Positions 1-6,828 of a stretch of 8,603 nt of DNA are shown here, one piece after another (the stretch's first letter is position 1; the number at the start of each line of letters is the position of its first letter). The stretch lies in NCBI GenBank assembly GCA_026399445.1, contig JAPLRA010000437.1, positions 1 to 8,603 on the forward strand, written 5' to 3'. A program made the translations under genes and the position numbers. Origin of the DNA: Sulfuritalea sp. GTDB taxonomy: Bacteria > Pseudomonadota > Gammaproteobacteria > Burkholderiales > Rhodocyclaceae. The notes beneath the pieces were generated by a model. The model made no database searches. It had not been told where the DNA came from and was given only the letters and a program-made list of their open reading frames with translations.

Positions 1-2073
1 GGCCTTCATATCCTTCTTGAATGCCGTGGTATTTTCGAGTTCGCTGCAATATTCCTTCATGAACAGCCTGATCTCCTCGTCGTCCGGCGTGTAGGCTTCC
101 TTGCATTTGCACAGGCGCTTGGCCAGACGCTGCGCCAGAATGCCAAGCAAGGCATCGGAGAAGTTGAAGGGGTCCATGCCCATGTCGAGCAGGCGAATGA
201 TGGATTCGGGCGCGCTGTTGGTGTGCAGCGTGGCGAACACTAGGTGGCCGGTAAGCGATGCCTCGATGCCGATGCCGGTGGTTTCGGCATCGCGCATTTC
301 GCCGACCATGATGATGTCCGGGTCGGCACGAAGGAAGGCCTTCATCACCATCGGGAAGTCCATTATCTTCTTGTTGACCTGTACCTGACGCAGGCCTTTC
401 TGGGTAATTTCCACCGGATCTTCGGCGGTCCAGATCTTGGTATCCACCGTATTGAGATAACCCAGCACGGAGTGCAACGTGGTGGTCTTGCCGGAACCGG
501 TCGGGCCGCAGACAAAGAACAGTCCGTAAGGTTTGGAGATGGTCGCCTTGAGCTTGGTGAGATTGGTCGGCAGCACGCCGAGTTTATCCAGCGGGATCGG
601 CTCACCACCGGCAAGAATACGCATGACGACGTCTTCGACGCCGCCGGTGGAAGGAATCGTCGCCACCCGCAGTTCGATATCAAGCGGGCCGTATTTCTTG
701 AACTTGATCTTGCCGTCCTGCGGCTTGCGGCGCTCGGCAATGTCGAGATCGCACATGATCTTGAGTCGCGCCACCATGGCGTTGCGGTAGCTGGCCGGGA
801 CTTCGATGTACTTTTGCAGCGAACCGTCCCGGCGGAAGCGGATCAGCACTTTGTCCTTGCCCAGGCCCGGTTCGATGTGAATATCAGAGGCGCCCATCTG
901 ATAGGCGTCAACGATGATCTTGTTGACCAGCTTGACCAGTTCATTGTCGGCCGCGGCGGAGATGTCGTCGCCGCCACTGCCTTCGCCATCCGCATCCCCC
1001 TCGTCAAGGGTGGACAATAGATCGCCGACCGAGCTGTCATCCGTGTAGCCGGGAACGCCGACAGCACCGAACAGCAGATCGAGCGTCTGCACGTACTCGT
1101 GATTGGTGGTGACCCGATAGAGGACTTTCGCGCGAGGGAAGATGTTGTTGACGATGCGCGAACCCTTGACCTGCTCGGGGTCGAGACAAACCACCATGAT
1201 GCCTTCGGAGCCCTCTTCCACGGGAGCCCACTTGCCCTGCTCCAGAAACTCCCGCCTGAGGTTCTTCAGCAGGTCGGCCGGCTTGACGCGATCGGACTTG
1301 AAGGACTCGTAAGGGACATTGAAGAACTTGCCCAATGCCTCGCCCAATGCCTGATGCTTGACCTGAAACTCGTTGACCAGAACCTCTTCGATATCCAGAT
1401 TCTTTCGGCGCGCAGTGCGCGTGGCGAGCTCCAGTTCCTGGGCCGATATCACGGCGTCGGACACCAGGTAGTCGTACTTGGTCTTGACGGCGGCGGCCGG
1501 CTTGCTGCGCTGGGTGAAGGCGATCGCCAACGTCTCGCAAAGCCCCTTGACGCCTTCCTGGGCTATGGCCGTGAATGGAGTACCGGCCTTGTTGTTGATG
1601 ATCTGCACGACGCCCAGCATTTCGCTGCTTTGGGCATCGATGATCGGCGCCACCAGCATCTGCTTGGTCCGATATCCCGTCCGCTTGTCGACTTCCTGCA
1701 GGAAGCGCAGCGATGGATTGATCGCCTTCAGCTCTCCTTCGTCATAGACGTCGCGAATATTGACGGTCTTCTTGGCCAGCGCGACATGACCGGCAATGCT
1801 CTGGTCGGCGATCGGCAGGCGCAGATCCTTGAAAGACGTAAGGCCCGTCTTGATCTTGGAAACGATGGACGCCTTGTCCTCGCCGACGGAATAGATGGTC
1901 AGGCGATCGGCATTGAACAGGTTGCAAATCTCGCCGGACAGCTCCAACATGATTTCGTCGATGTTGGATGTGGCGTGAACCTTGTTGGTAACAACCTGCA
2001 GGTTCTTGAAAAAAGCCAGGCGGCTGTCCACATCGGACGCGGCCTCGGCAGGTGCAGCGGCTACGGCACTCAT
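1..2073 (-). CDS. GAF-domain GspE/PilB-type secretion or pilus ATPase (C-terminus beyond left edge)
   Basis: The frame is open from ATG at 2073 to base 1, giving 691 residues without a stop; the C-terminus is missing. Domains in order: a GAF sensor domain (about residues 20-190), a GspE/MshE N-terminal-type domain (about 200-335), an acidic Gly/Asp-rich linker (355-372), then the hexameric secretion ATPase core. The core has the Asp box ASDIHIEP (395-402), Walker A GPTGSGKT (523-530), Walker B with IIMVGEMRD (587-595) and the His box GHLVFATLHTN (609-619). Such ATPases sit at the inner membrane and power type II secretion or type IV pilus assembly. A GAF domain in front is not part of canonical GspE or PilB, so the motor may respond to a ligand. 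Its ATG overlaps the TGA of the upstream cNMP-binding/rhodanese gene (ATGA), which implies translational coupling. The usual CxxC zinc motif after the core reads C654-K-C656 here. The exact machine it drives is unknown. Confidence 0.93.
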   Translation of the reverse strand, partial: MSAVAAAPAEAASDVDSRLAFFKNLQVVTNKVHATSNIDEIMLELSGEICNLFNADRLTIYSVGEDKASIVSKIKTGLTSFKDLRLPIADQSIAGHVALAKKTVNIRDVYDEGELKAINPSLRFLQEVDKRTGYRTKQMLVAPIIDAQSSEMLGVVQIINNKAGTPFTAIAQEGVKGLCETLAIAFTQRSKPAAAVKTKYDYLVSDAVISAQELELATRTARRKNLDIEEVLVNEFQVKHQALGEALGKFFNVPYESFKSDRVKPADLLKNLRREFLEQGKWAPVEEGSEGIMVVCLDPEQVKGSRIVNNIFPRAKVLYRVTTNHEYVQTLDLLFGAVGVPGYTDDSSVGDLLSTLDEGDADGEGSGGDDISAAADNELVKLVNKIIVDAYQMGASDIHIEPGLGKDKVLIRFRRDGSLQKYIEVPASYRNAMVARLKIMCDLDIAERRKPQDGKIKFKKYGPLDIELRVATIPSTGGVEDVVMRILAGGEPIPLDKLGVLPTNLTKLKATISKPYGLFFVCGPTGSGKTTTLHSVLGYLNTVDTKIWTAEDPVEITQKGLRQVQVNKKIMDFPMVMKAFLRADPDIIMVGEMRDAETTGIGIEASLTGHLVFATLHTNSAPESIIRLLDMGMDPFNFSDALLGILAQRLAKRLCKCKEAYTPDDEEIRLFMKEYCSELENTTAFKKDMKA

Positions 2074-3134
2074 TCGACTGACTCCATGGCACCCGCGCGC
2101 GCCCTCATGCCGCCATCAAGCAGGACTGCATGAAATCCGCGCTGGGAAAGCAAAAATGCGGCAGCGGAACTGCGACGTCCCGTCTGGCAATAAACAATGT
2201 ATTCCTTCGCCGTATCGAGCGCCGCCGAAGCTTGACGAATGTCGTTGAGCGGAATGTTGAGGGCGCCCGGATAGCCATCGCTCTGATACTCGGCCGGAAA
2301 ACGTACGTCGATCCAGATTGCGCCGGAAGCCACCCGTTGCGCCGCCTCGTCGCCGCTCACCTTCAGCAGCAGCGGCGCCAGCAGCAGCTGGTTGAAATCC
2401 TGCTTCGACAGGCGCAACAGCGTGCCGTCCGTATTCATCGTCACGGTGGCGTTGCGCACGGTGTCGGCCACCAGGGCATCTTCACCGAAGGCATCGCCTT
2501 CCTTGAGCTCCGCCAACTGCACTGGAGATCCCGCGACCAGCCGGGACACCTTGCAACGTCCGCTTTCGATCAGGTAGTAGTAGTCGCCGGGATCACCCTG
2601 CTTGATGATGGTCTCGCCGCGCTTGGCGGGAACCCGCCGAAACTTGGCCAGCAGGGCCTGAATGTTGGCCGGGGGCAGGGACGCGAACGTGCCGACGGTA
2701 AGGTTATCCACGGCAAACATGCCGGACATCATGCGCCAGTCCGTCTGATCAGCTTCCTTTGCGCTCTCGCTCGGAGCGGCCAGTTGATTCCAGGTCATCA
2801 CGATATCGAGCGTATCTTCATCGAGGCTGAGCAGTTCGACCTCGGTGATGGCCTTGCTCCCCACCGGTGTCTTTCCGCCACGCGCGACCGGACTCGCCGT
2901 GAACTCATGCCCCCCGACCAGAACGCGCGAAGTGCCATCCGGCATACGCGCCCAAAGCTGCCCTCGCACGAGATACGCTACCTGGCCGCTCCAGTCGGCG
3001 GCTTGAAACGGATCGGCGTCGCGAGCGAAGCTATGCAGCCGACACCGCGGCAGTAGTTCGCGCAAGCCTTCGCTGCCCAGTGACATCAGGGGTTGCAGAC
3101 GGGCCAGCAGCTCAACGCTCACCGTTTCAGCCAT
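2070..3134 (-). CDS. Cyclic-nucleotide-binding domain protein fused to a rhodanese domain
   Basis: This 354-residue soluble protein is the likely cAMP receptor of the cassette. Residues about 12-120 resemble a cNMP-binding fold but lack a recognisable phosphate-binding cassette, so that half is probably degenerate. Residues about 145-258 form a good cNMP-binding domain: GDYYYLIESG (183-192), then the cassette FGEDALV (216-222) with the phosphate-contacting R227 in VRNAT. Residues about 262-350 are a rhodanese domain with the active loop CQTGRRS (316-322), matching CxxGxR[S/T], so C316 could carry a persulfide or act as a redox or phosphatase-like cysteine. The ATG at 3134 lies 2 nt after the stop of the phosphodiesterase remnant. 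A TTG at 3140 would add only two residues and overlap that stop, so ATG is preferred. The Shine-Dalgarno is weak (GAG, 8 nt upstream), consistent with coupled translation. No helix-turn-helix is visible, so it is probably not a CRP-type regulator. How the rhodanese domain takes part is unknown. Confidence 0.9.
   Translation of the reverse strand: MAETVSVELLARLQPLMSLGSEGLRELLPRCRLHSFARDADPFQAADWSGQVAYLVRGQLWARMPDGTSRVLVGGHEFTASPVARGGKTPVGSKAITEVELLSLDEDTLDIVMTWNQLAAPSESAKEADQTDWRMMSGMFAVDNLTVGTFASLPPANIQALLAKFRRVPAKRGETIIKQGDPGDYYYLIESGRCKVSRLVAGSPVQLAELKEGDAFGEDALVADTVRNATVTMNTDGTLLRLSKQDFNQLLLAPLLLKVSGDEAAQRVASGAIWIDVRFPAEYQSDGYPGALNIPLNDIRQASAALDTAKEYIVYCQTGRRSSAAAFLLSQRGFHAVLLDGGMRARAGAMESVE
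2082..2085 (-). promoter_or_regulatory. Shine-Dalgarno of the GAF/GspE-type ATPase gene
   Basis: GGAG lies inside the end of the rhodanese coding sequence, 8 nt before ATG 2073. The ATG and the upstream TGA share an ATGA, a common arrangement for translational coupling. Confidence 0.7.
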
Positions 3135-3136
3135 GA

Positions 3137-3235
3137 TCAAATCTCGAAGAGCTGATTGTTCTGCAACATGCCGGGACGGAACTCGCCGATGCAGTCTTCA
3201 ATCTCCTGCATGGTCAGCTCGATCTGTCCGGGCTT
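3137..3235 (-). other. Out-of-frame C-terminal remnant of the phosphodiesterase
   Basis: These 99 bases encode 32 residues plus a TGA in a frame different from the N-terminal part. The reading KPGQIELTMQEIEDC, then GEFRPGMLQNN and a terminal LFEI, keeps a coherent family-like sequence up to a stop just 2 nt before the next ATG. The stretch has no plausible start and Shine-Dalgarno of its own; it is the tail of the deleted gene, not a separate small gene. Confidence 0.8.
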
Positions 3236-3747
3236 CACTCATTCCACAGTTCCGGACAGGGTCCGGTATCGCCGGTAAACACCAGGCTGGCGTTTCCGGA
3301 ATCAAGCTGATAGCCGACTGCAGGCACCGTGTGATTCGCCGGCAGAGGAATCACCTTGCGTCCATCAAGATCGATCGCCTCGCCAACCTTTATCGGGGAA
3401 AACCGCAAGAAGGGCTTTTCCACCGACGGAATCACGCTGAAGTCTGGCCAGATGGCCCAGTTGAAAACATGGGCCCGAATGATCTCGAGCGTGGGCTCGG
3501 TCGCATGCACGATCACCGGACGACTGCGCATGTCGCCCACCGTATCAACCATGAACGGCAGGCAAGCCAGATGATCCAGATGCGAATGAGTGATGAAGAC
3601 GTGATCGATCTGCGCGAGTTCGGCGATCGCCAGATCACCAACGCCTGTTCCAGCGTCAATCAGGATGTCGTTGTCGACCAGAAGCGAGGTGGTGCGCAGA
3701 TGTCGCCCACCGATGCCGCCGCTGCAACCTAGGATTCGTACCTTCAT
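3137..3747 (-). pseudogene. Metallo-beta-lactamase-fold cyclic-nucleotide phosphodiesterase, broken by internal deletion
   Basis: The first 170 residues (3747-3238) read as a 3',5'-cyclic-nucleotide phosphodiesterase of the metallo-beta-lactamase fold. It has THSHLDHL with ligands H54, H56, D58 and H59, then NHT with H139 and FTGDT with D160. The frame then stops at TGA 3237-3235. Immediately after, in another frame (3235-3137), 32 residues starting KPGQIELTMQEIEDC and ending LFEI match what I recall as the normal C-terminus of the same family, which is usually about 255 residues. About 55 codons are therefore missing at the junction, and the missing length must be one more than a multiple of three. 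The lost part includes a conserved helical region and the final metal-ligand His (normally THLKPG), so the product should be inactive. The ATG is 5 nt after the cyclase stop with only a weak Shine-Dalgarno, suggesting coupling. Its expected job was to hydrolyse the cAMP made by the neighbouring cyclase. An assembly error is possible. Confidence 0.85.
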
Positions 3748-3752
3748 TGTCG

Positions 3753-5978
3753 CTATTTTGTCTCGAAAATGGTCACGCCGTCCCAGTTTTCTCCGGGCGG
3801 CTCCTTGCGCAGGTGTTCAACGCGCTTGACGTACAAATCATAAAGGTAGCGCGGCTTGATACGCTGCAGGTTCATCAGCGTCACTTCCGCCTTGTCCCAG
3901 TCCTGTGCCCGGTAGGCGCGCAAGACCTGATTCCAGAGCTTGATCTCGTCCAGGTCCTCGGCCGCAACCGCGCCCTCTTCGCCGATCGGCTCATAAATGC
4001 CGACGGGGTCTTCCTTGCCCTTGACGCGCACGCGATCCAGTTCGCGGAAGACAAATTCCTTCTTCAACAATTCGCGCGTGCTCTCGCCAACGATGAAGCC
4101 GACCCCGTACTGCTTGGTGATACCCTCAAGACGCGAGCCGAGATTAACTGCGTCGCCCATCACGGTATACGACTGGCGCACCGGCGAGCCCATGTCGCCG
4201 ACGGTCATCGGCCCGGTGTTCACGCCGACACCGATCTTGAGTTCGGGCCAGCCGCGCGCCACCAGATCCTTGTTCAGCTCGTGCAGCGCGACATGCATTT
4301 CCAGCCCGGTGCGAACGGCGTTCTTAGCGTGCTCCGGATCGTCGACCGGGGCGCCCCAGAAGGCCATGATGGCGTCGCCGATATATTTGTCGAGCGTGCC
4401 GCGGTGCTTGCGCACCACCAGGGTCATGGCGCCGAGATACTGGTTCATCAGGGTGGCCAGCTCGTTCGGCTCCAGCCCTTCGGAAATGGTGGTGAATCCG
4501 CGGATATCGGAGAACAGCACGGTGAGTTCGGCCTTGCGCCCGGCCATGCTGTAGTTCTCGGGGTCGCGGCTCATCTCCTCCACCAGCTCCGGCGGCACAT
4601 ACTGGCCGAAAAGGCCCGTCAGCTGCCGCTTGGTCCGCGACTCGACAAAATAGCCCCAGGACATGTTCATCGCATACAAAAGCACGATCGCGATCATGCC
4701 GTTGGCCAATGGCAGGACGACATGGGAGACATGCCAGAAACTGAAATTCACGCTGAGCAGCAACAACAAGACAATGACGCCGACCACGGTGGCGCGGAAC
4801 GGCGACAGCATGGGCAGCAGAAAGGCCATCACTGCCCCGGCAATCAGCACCAACAGCACATCGGCGCCCAGTATGTAAGGCGGCTTGTGCTTGATCGCGC
4901 CGTCCAGCATGCCTGCTATCAGATTGGCGTGAATCTCGACCCCGGGGTAGGCAGCCCCCACCGGCGTGGCCCGCAAGTCCATCAGTCCCGGTGCGGTGGT
5001 GCCCACCACGACTACGCGCCCGACAAGTTTTTCCTGGGGGACGCGGTCGTTGAGCACATCGGTGATCGAGTAGTACGGGAAACTGCCCTGGTAGCCTCGA
5101 TAGGGGATCAGCGTCGCCGCGTTTTCGTCCACGGGAATGCGCATGACGCCGCCGCCCGTCGCTTTCAGGTCGAGCCACTCCATCGCGGCATACGACGCCG
5201 GCGAATTGCCCGGATAGCCCGGCGTAATAGGCGGATTGCCGAGCAGATTGCGCACCATCGCCAGCGAAAGCGACTCGTAGTATTGCCCCTTGTGCTCGAC
5301 CAGCAAGGGCACGCGCCGTGAGGTTCCGTCCAGATCGACCAATGGGTTGAAATGGCCGCCGCCCGCCGCTGCCTCCTGGAATTCCGGCAGATTGGCGCCA
5401 TAGCTCACCCACTGCGTAAATCCTATGCGGCGACCGGTGAAGGTACCCGCCGGAAACACCGGTTCCGGAGCAGCGCCGGAACTTACGCCGCCTTCCTTGC
5501 TCGAAAAATAGTAACCGAGAATGATCGGCCGATTCTTCAGCGCAGCCGCAAACCGCGCATCGTGGTCCAGTTGCGGACGCAAGTCGCGCAGCGTCGACTG
5601 AAACCCCGCGACGTCCTTCAGTTCCTTCCTTGCCAGGGACTCCAGTGACTTGAGGCCTGAACTCTCGTCAGGCTCGGCAAAGACCACGTCGAAGCCCACC
5701 AGCTTGACCCCGTACTGATCGAACAGCTTGTTCATCAAGGTTGCCAGCTTGTCGCGCCCCCACGGCCAGCGCCCCTGCTCAGCAAGCGACTTCTCGTCGA
5801 TGTCGAGAATCACCACCCGCTGATCCACGCTTTGCGGCATGGTCAGGCGCACTTTCACGTCATAGATCAGCGCGTCCATGTGGTTGATGAACGGAATCTG
5901 GTAAATGCGCGCCGAATGGCCGAGCAGGACCAGAAGGATCAACAGGCCGAGTACGTAGCGGGGAAGATATTGTTTCAA
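3753..5978 (-). CDS. CHASE2-domain membrane-bound class III adenylate cyclase
   Basis: This 741-residue protein should make cAMP from ATP at the inner membrane in response to an extracytoplasmic signal. It has one N-terminal membrane segment (about residues 6-20), a periplasmic CHASE2 sensor (about 30-360, including LDIDEKSLAEQGRWPW and the later VVVGTTAPGLMDLRATP), then three closely spaced membrane segments (about 368-390, 395-412, 419-438). The cytoplasmic cyclase domain follows (about 480-665). Metal-binding residues D491 (FSDIRGF) and D535 (KYIGDAIM) are present. K531 and T605 (YTVMGD) occupy the purine-specifying positions and fit ATP rather than GTP. N612 and R616 complete the site, so it looks active. 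A C-terminal helical tail (about 675-741, TPR-like) ends in FETK. It starts at TTG 5978, 5 nt after TGGAG; the next in-frame ATG is residue 34, past the first membrane segment, so TTG is the better start. Gaps are 31 nt upstream and 5 nt downstream. Confidence 0.95.
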   Translation of the reverse strand: MKQYLPRYVLGLLILLVLLGHSARIYQIPFINHMDALIYDVKVRLTMPQSVDQRVVILDIDEKSLAEQGRWPWGRDKLATLMNKLFDQYGVKLVGFDVVFAEPDESSGLKSLESLARKELKDVAGFQSTLRDLRPQLDHDARFAAALKNRPIILGYYFSSKEGGVSSGAAPEPVFPAGTFTGRRIGFTQWVSYGANLPEFQEAAAGGGHFNPLVDLDGTSRRVPLLVEHKGQYYESLSLAMVRNLLGNPPITPGYPGNSPASYAAMEWLDLKATGGGVMRIPVDENAATLIPYRGYQGSFPYYSITDVLNDRVPQEKLVGRVVVVGTTAPGLMDLRATPVGAAYPGVEIHANLIAGMLDGAIKHKPPYILGADVLLVLIAGAVMAFLLPMLSPFRATVVGVIVLLLLLSVNFSFWHVSHVVLPLANGMIAIVLLYAMNMSWGYFVESRTKRQLTGLFGQYVPPELVEEMSRDPENYSMAGRKAELTVLFSDIRGFTTISEGLEPNELATLMNQYLGAMTLVVRKHRGTLDKYIGDAIMAFWGAPVDDPEHAKNAVRTGLEMHVALHELNKDLVARGWPELKIGVGVNTGPMTVGDMGSPVRQSYTVMGDAVNLGSRLEGITKQYGVGFIVGESTRELLKKEFVFRELDRVRVKGKEDPVGIYEPIGEEGAVAAEDLDEIKLWNQVLRAYRAQDWDKAEVTLMNLQRIKPRYLYDLYVKRVEHLRKEPPGENWDGVTIFETK

Positions 5979-5983
5979 GAAAT

Positions 5984-5988
5984 CTCCA
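5984..5988 (-). promoter_or_regulatory. Shine-Dalgarno for the TTG-started cyclase
   Basis: TGGAG lies 5 nt before TTG at 5978 in the 31-nt gap after the FHA gene. It supports the rare TTG start for the CHASE2 cyclase, because no in-frame ATG exists near the membrane-segment N-terminus. Confidence 0.75.
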
Positions 5989-6009
5989 GGGATTGCCTTG
6001 ACGTCGGAT

Positions 6010-6795
6010 TCAGCTCTTCAGGAAGAATTCCATCTTGGTCCCTGCCAGTTCGATGACGTCGTGGTCGGCAAGCTGGTGGGCCTGGGCATCCAGGGCCTTG
6101 CCGTTGACTATCGGGAAGTTCGCACCTTCAACATGGGTGATGAAGTAGCCGTGCGGGCGACGTGCGATGACCGCGACCTGGACCCCGGGCTTGCCCAGAG
6201 TGGTCAGCGTTTTGGTCAACTCCATCTCCTTGCCGGCATTGCCGCCGGAGAGTATCTGGATCGCCCCCAGCGGCAACGCCGGAGCGGCCGCTGGCTTGGC
6301 CGCGGATGGCTGAGGAGCCATGCCAGGCGAAGTGGACATATGCACCGCCGGCGCCGCGGACGGGACTGCTCCCGCTACGGTCGGCGCAGCGGGAGTTGCG
6401 GCGGCCGGGGCGACTGGCTCGGTCACCGGCTCGGCGGCCGGCTTGTGTGCCGCGCCAGGCCGAAGAATCATGGTCTTTTCGAAATCCGCGTTGGAGGTCT
6501 GCTGCGGAACTTCGCTGACAAACTTCAGCCGGTACTTGCCGAGTTCGATGGTGTCACCGTTCTGCAAGAAGTGCTTCTTGACCGACTGGCCATTGACGAA
6601 CGTGCCGTTGGTGCTGCCCAGGTCTTCAAGGAAGGAATCGTTGAGGATGGTAATCACCACCGCGTGCTCGCCGGAAATCGCCAGATTGTCGATCTGTATG
6701 TCGTTGTGAGGCTTGCGACCGATCGTGGTGCGCTCTTTGGTCAAGGGAATTTCCTTGAGCATTGTGGTTTCCATGCTGAGTATGAGCTTAGCCAT
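6010..6795 (-). CDS. Protein with one canonical and one degenerate FHA domain
   Basis: This 261-residue cytoplasmic protein is the expected phospho-threonine reader of the cassette. FHA domain 1 (about residues 20-95) keeps the phosphate-binding signature: G26-R27, S41 and H44 (SGEH), and LGSTNGTFVNG (59-69) with N63. A linker (about 98-176) follows, very rich in Ala and Pro and probably disordered; it starts with FEKTMILRPG, whose T108 has Leu at +3 and could be a phosphorylation site. The C-terminal part (about 178-259) looks like a second FHA fold that has lost the key residues: LGKPG replaces the Gly-Arg pair and no Ser-x-x-His is seen, though PIVNG (228-232) remains. It may bind a partner without phosphate. 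The ATG has a good Shine-Dalgarno 8 nt upstream. The gene lies 33 nt after the phosphatase stop. Partners are not shown by the sequence; the neighbouring kinase and cyclase are the obvious candidates. Confidence 0.92.
   Translation of the reverse strand: MAKLILSMETTMLKEIPLTKERTTIGRKPHNDIQIDNLAISGEHAVVITILNDSFLEDLGSTNGTFVNGQSVKKHFLQNGDTIELGKYRLKFVSEVPQQTSNADFEKTMILRPGAAHKPAAEPVTEPVAPAAATPAAPTVAGAVPSAAPAVHMSTSPGMAPQPSAAKPAAAPALPLGAIQILSGGNAGKEMELTKTLTTLGKPGVQVAVIARRPHGYFITHVEGANFPIVNGKALDAQAHQLADHDVIELAGTKMEFFLKS
6265..6465 (-). repeat. Ala/Pro-rich low-complexity linker in the FHA protein
   Basis: About 65 codons between the two FHA folds are mostly Ala and Pro, with scattered Ser, Thr and Val. 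The tract is in frame with no exact tandem unit. It is probably a disordered spacer and could tolerate length variation between strains. Confidence 0.6.
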
Positions 6796-6803
6796 TGTTT
6801 TCG

Positions 6804-6808
6804 TCCTT
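6804..6808 (-). promoter_or_regulatory. Shine-Dalgarno of the FHA gene
   Basis: AAGGA lies 8 nt before ATG 6795 inside the 33-nt gap. The gap shows no stem-loop followed by a T-run, so transcription probably reads through from the phosphatase gene. Confidence 0.75.
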
Positions 6809-6828
6809 CGAAGTCACTGAGCGCTGCA

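Noticed and set aside
270..292. Perfect 8-bp inverted repeat with a 7-nt loop (CGATGCCG / CGGCATCG)
   Set aside because: It lies inside the conserved Walker B coding region, has no following T-run, and the bases are explained by the RDAETTGIG codons. Not a terminator.
244..1020. Plus-strand open frame of 258 codons opposite the ATPase core
   Set aside because: Antisense to the Walker A, Walker B and His-box region; a codon-bias shadow.
1099..2133. Plus-strand open frame of 344 codons opposite the GAF/GspE gene
   Set aside because: The minus strand carries a continuous domain-rich protein across the whole stretch. The antisense product shows no family features.
3747..5321. Long plus-strand open frame of 524 codons opposite the cyclase
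   Set aside because: It is antisense to a fully recognisable CHASE2 cyclase. Its product is rich in His, Gln and Arg with no recognisable domain, as expected from the mirror of GC-rich codons.
4324..5412. Second minus-strand frame inside the cyclase gene
   Set aside because: It is the out-of-frame reading of the cyclase, rich in Arg, Gly and Ala, with no family features.
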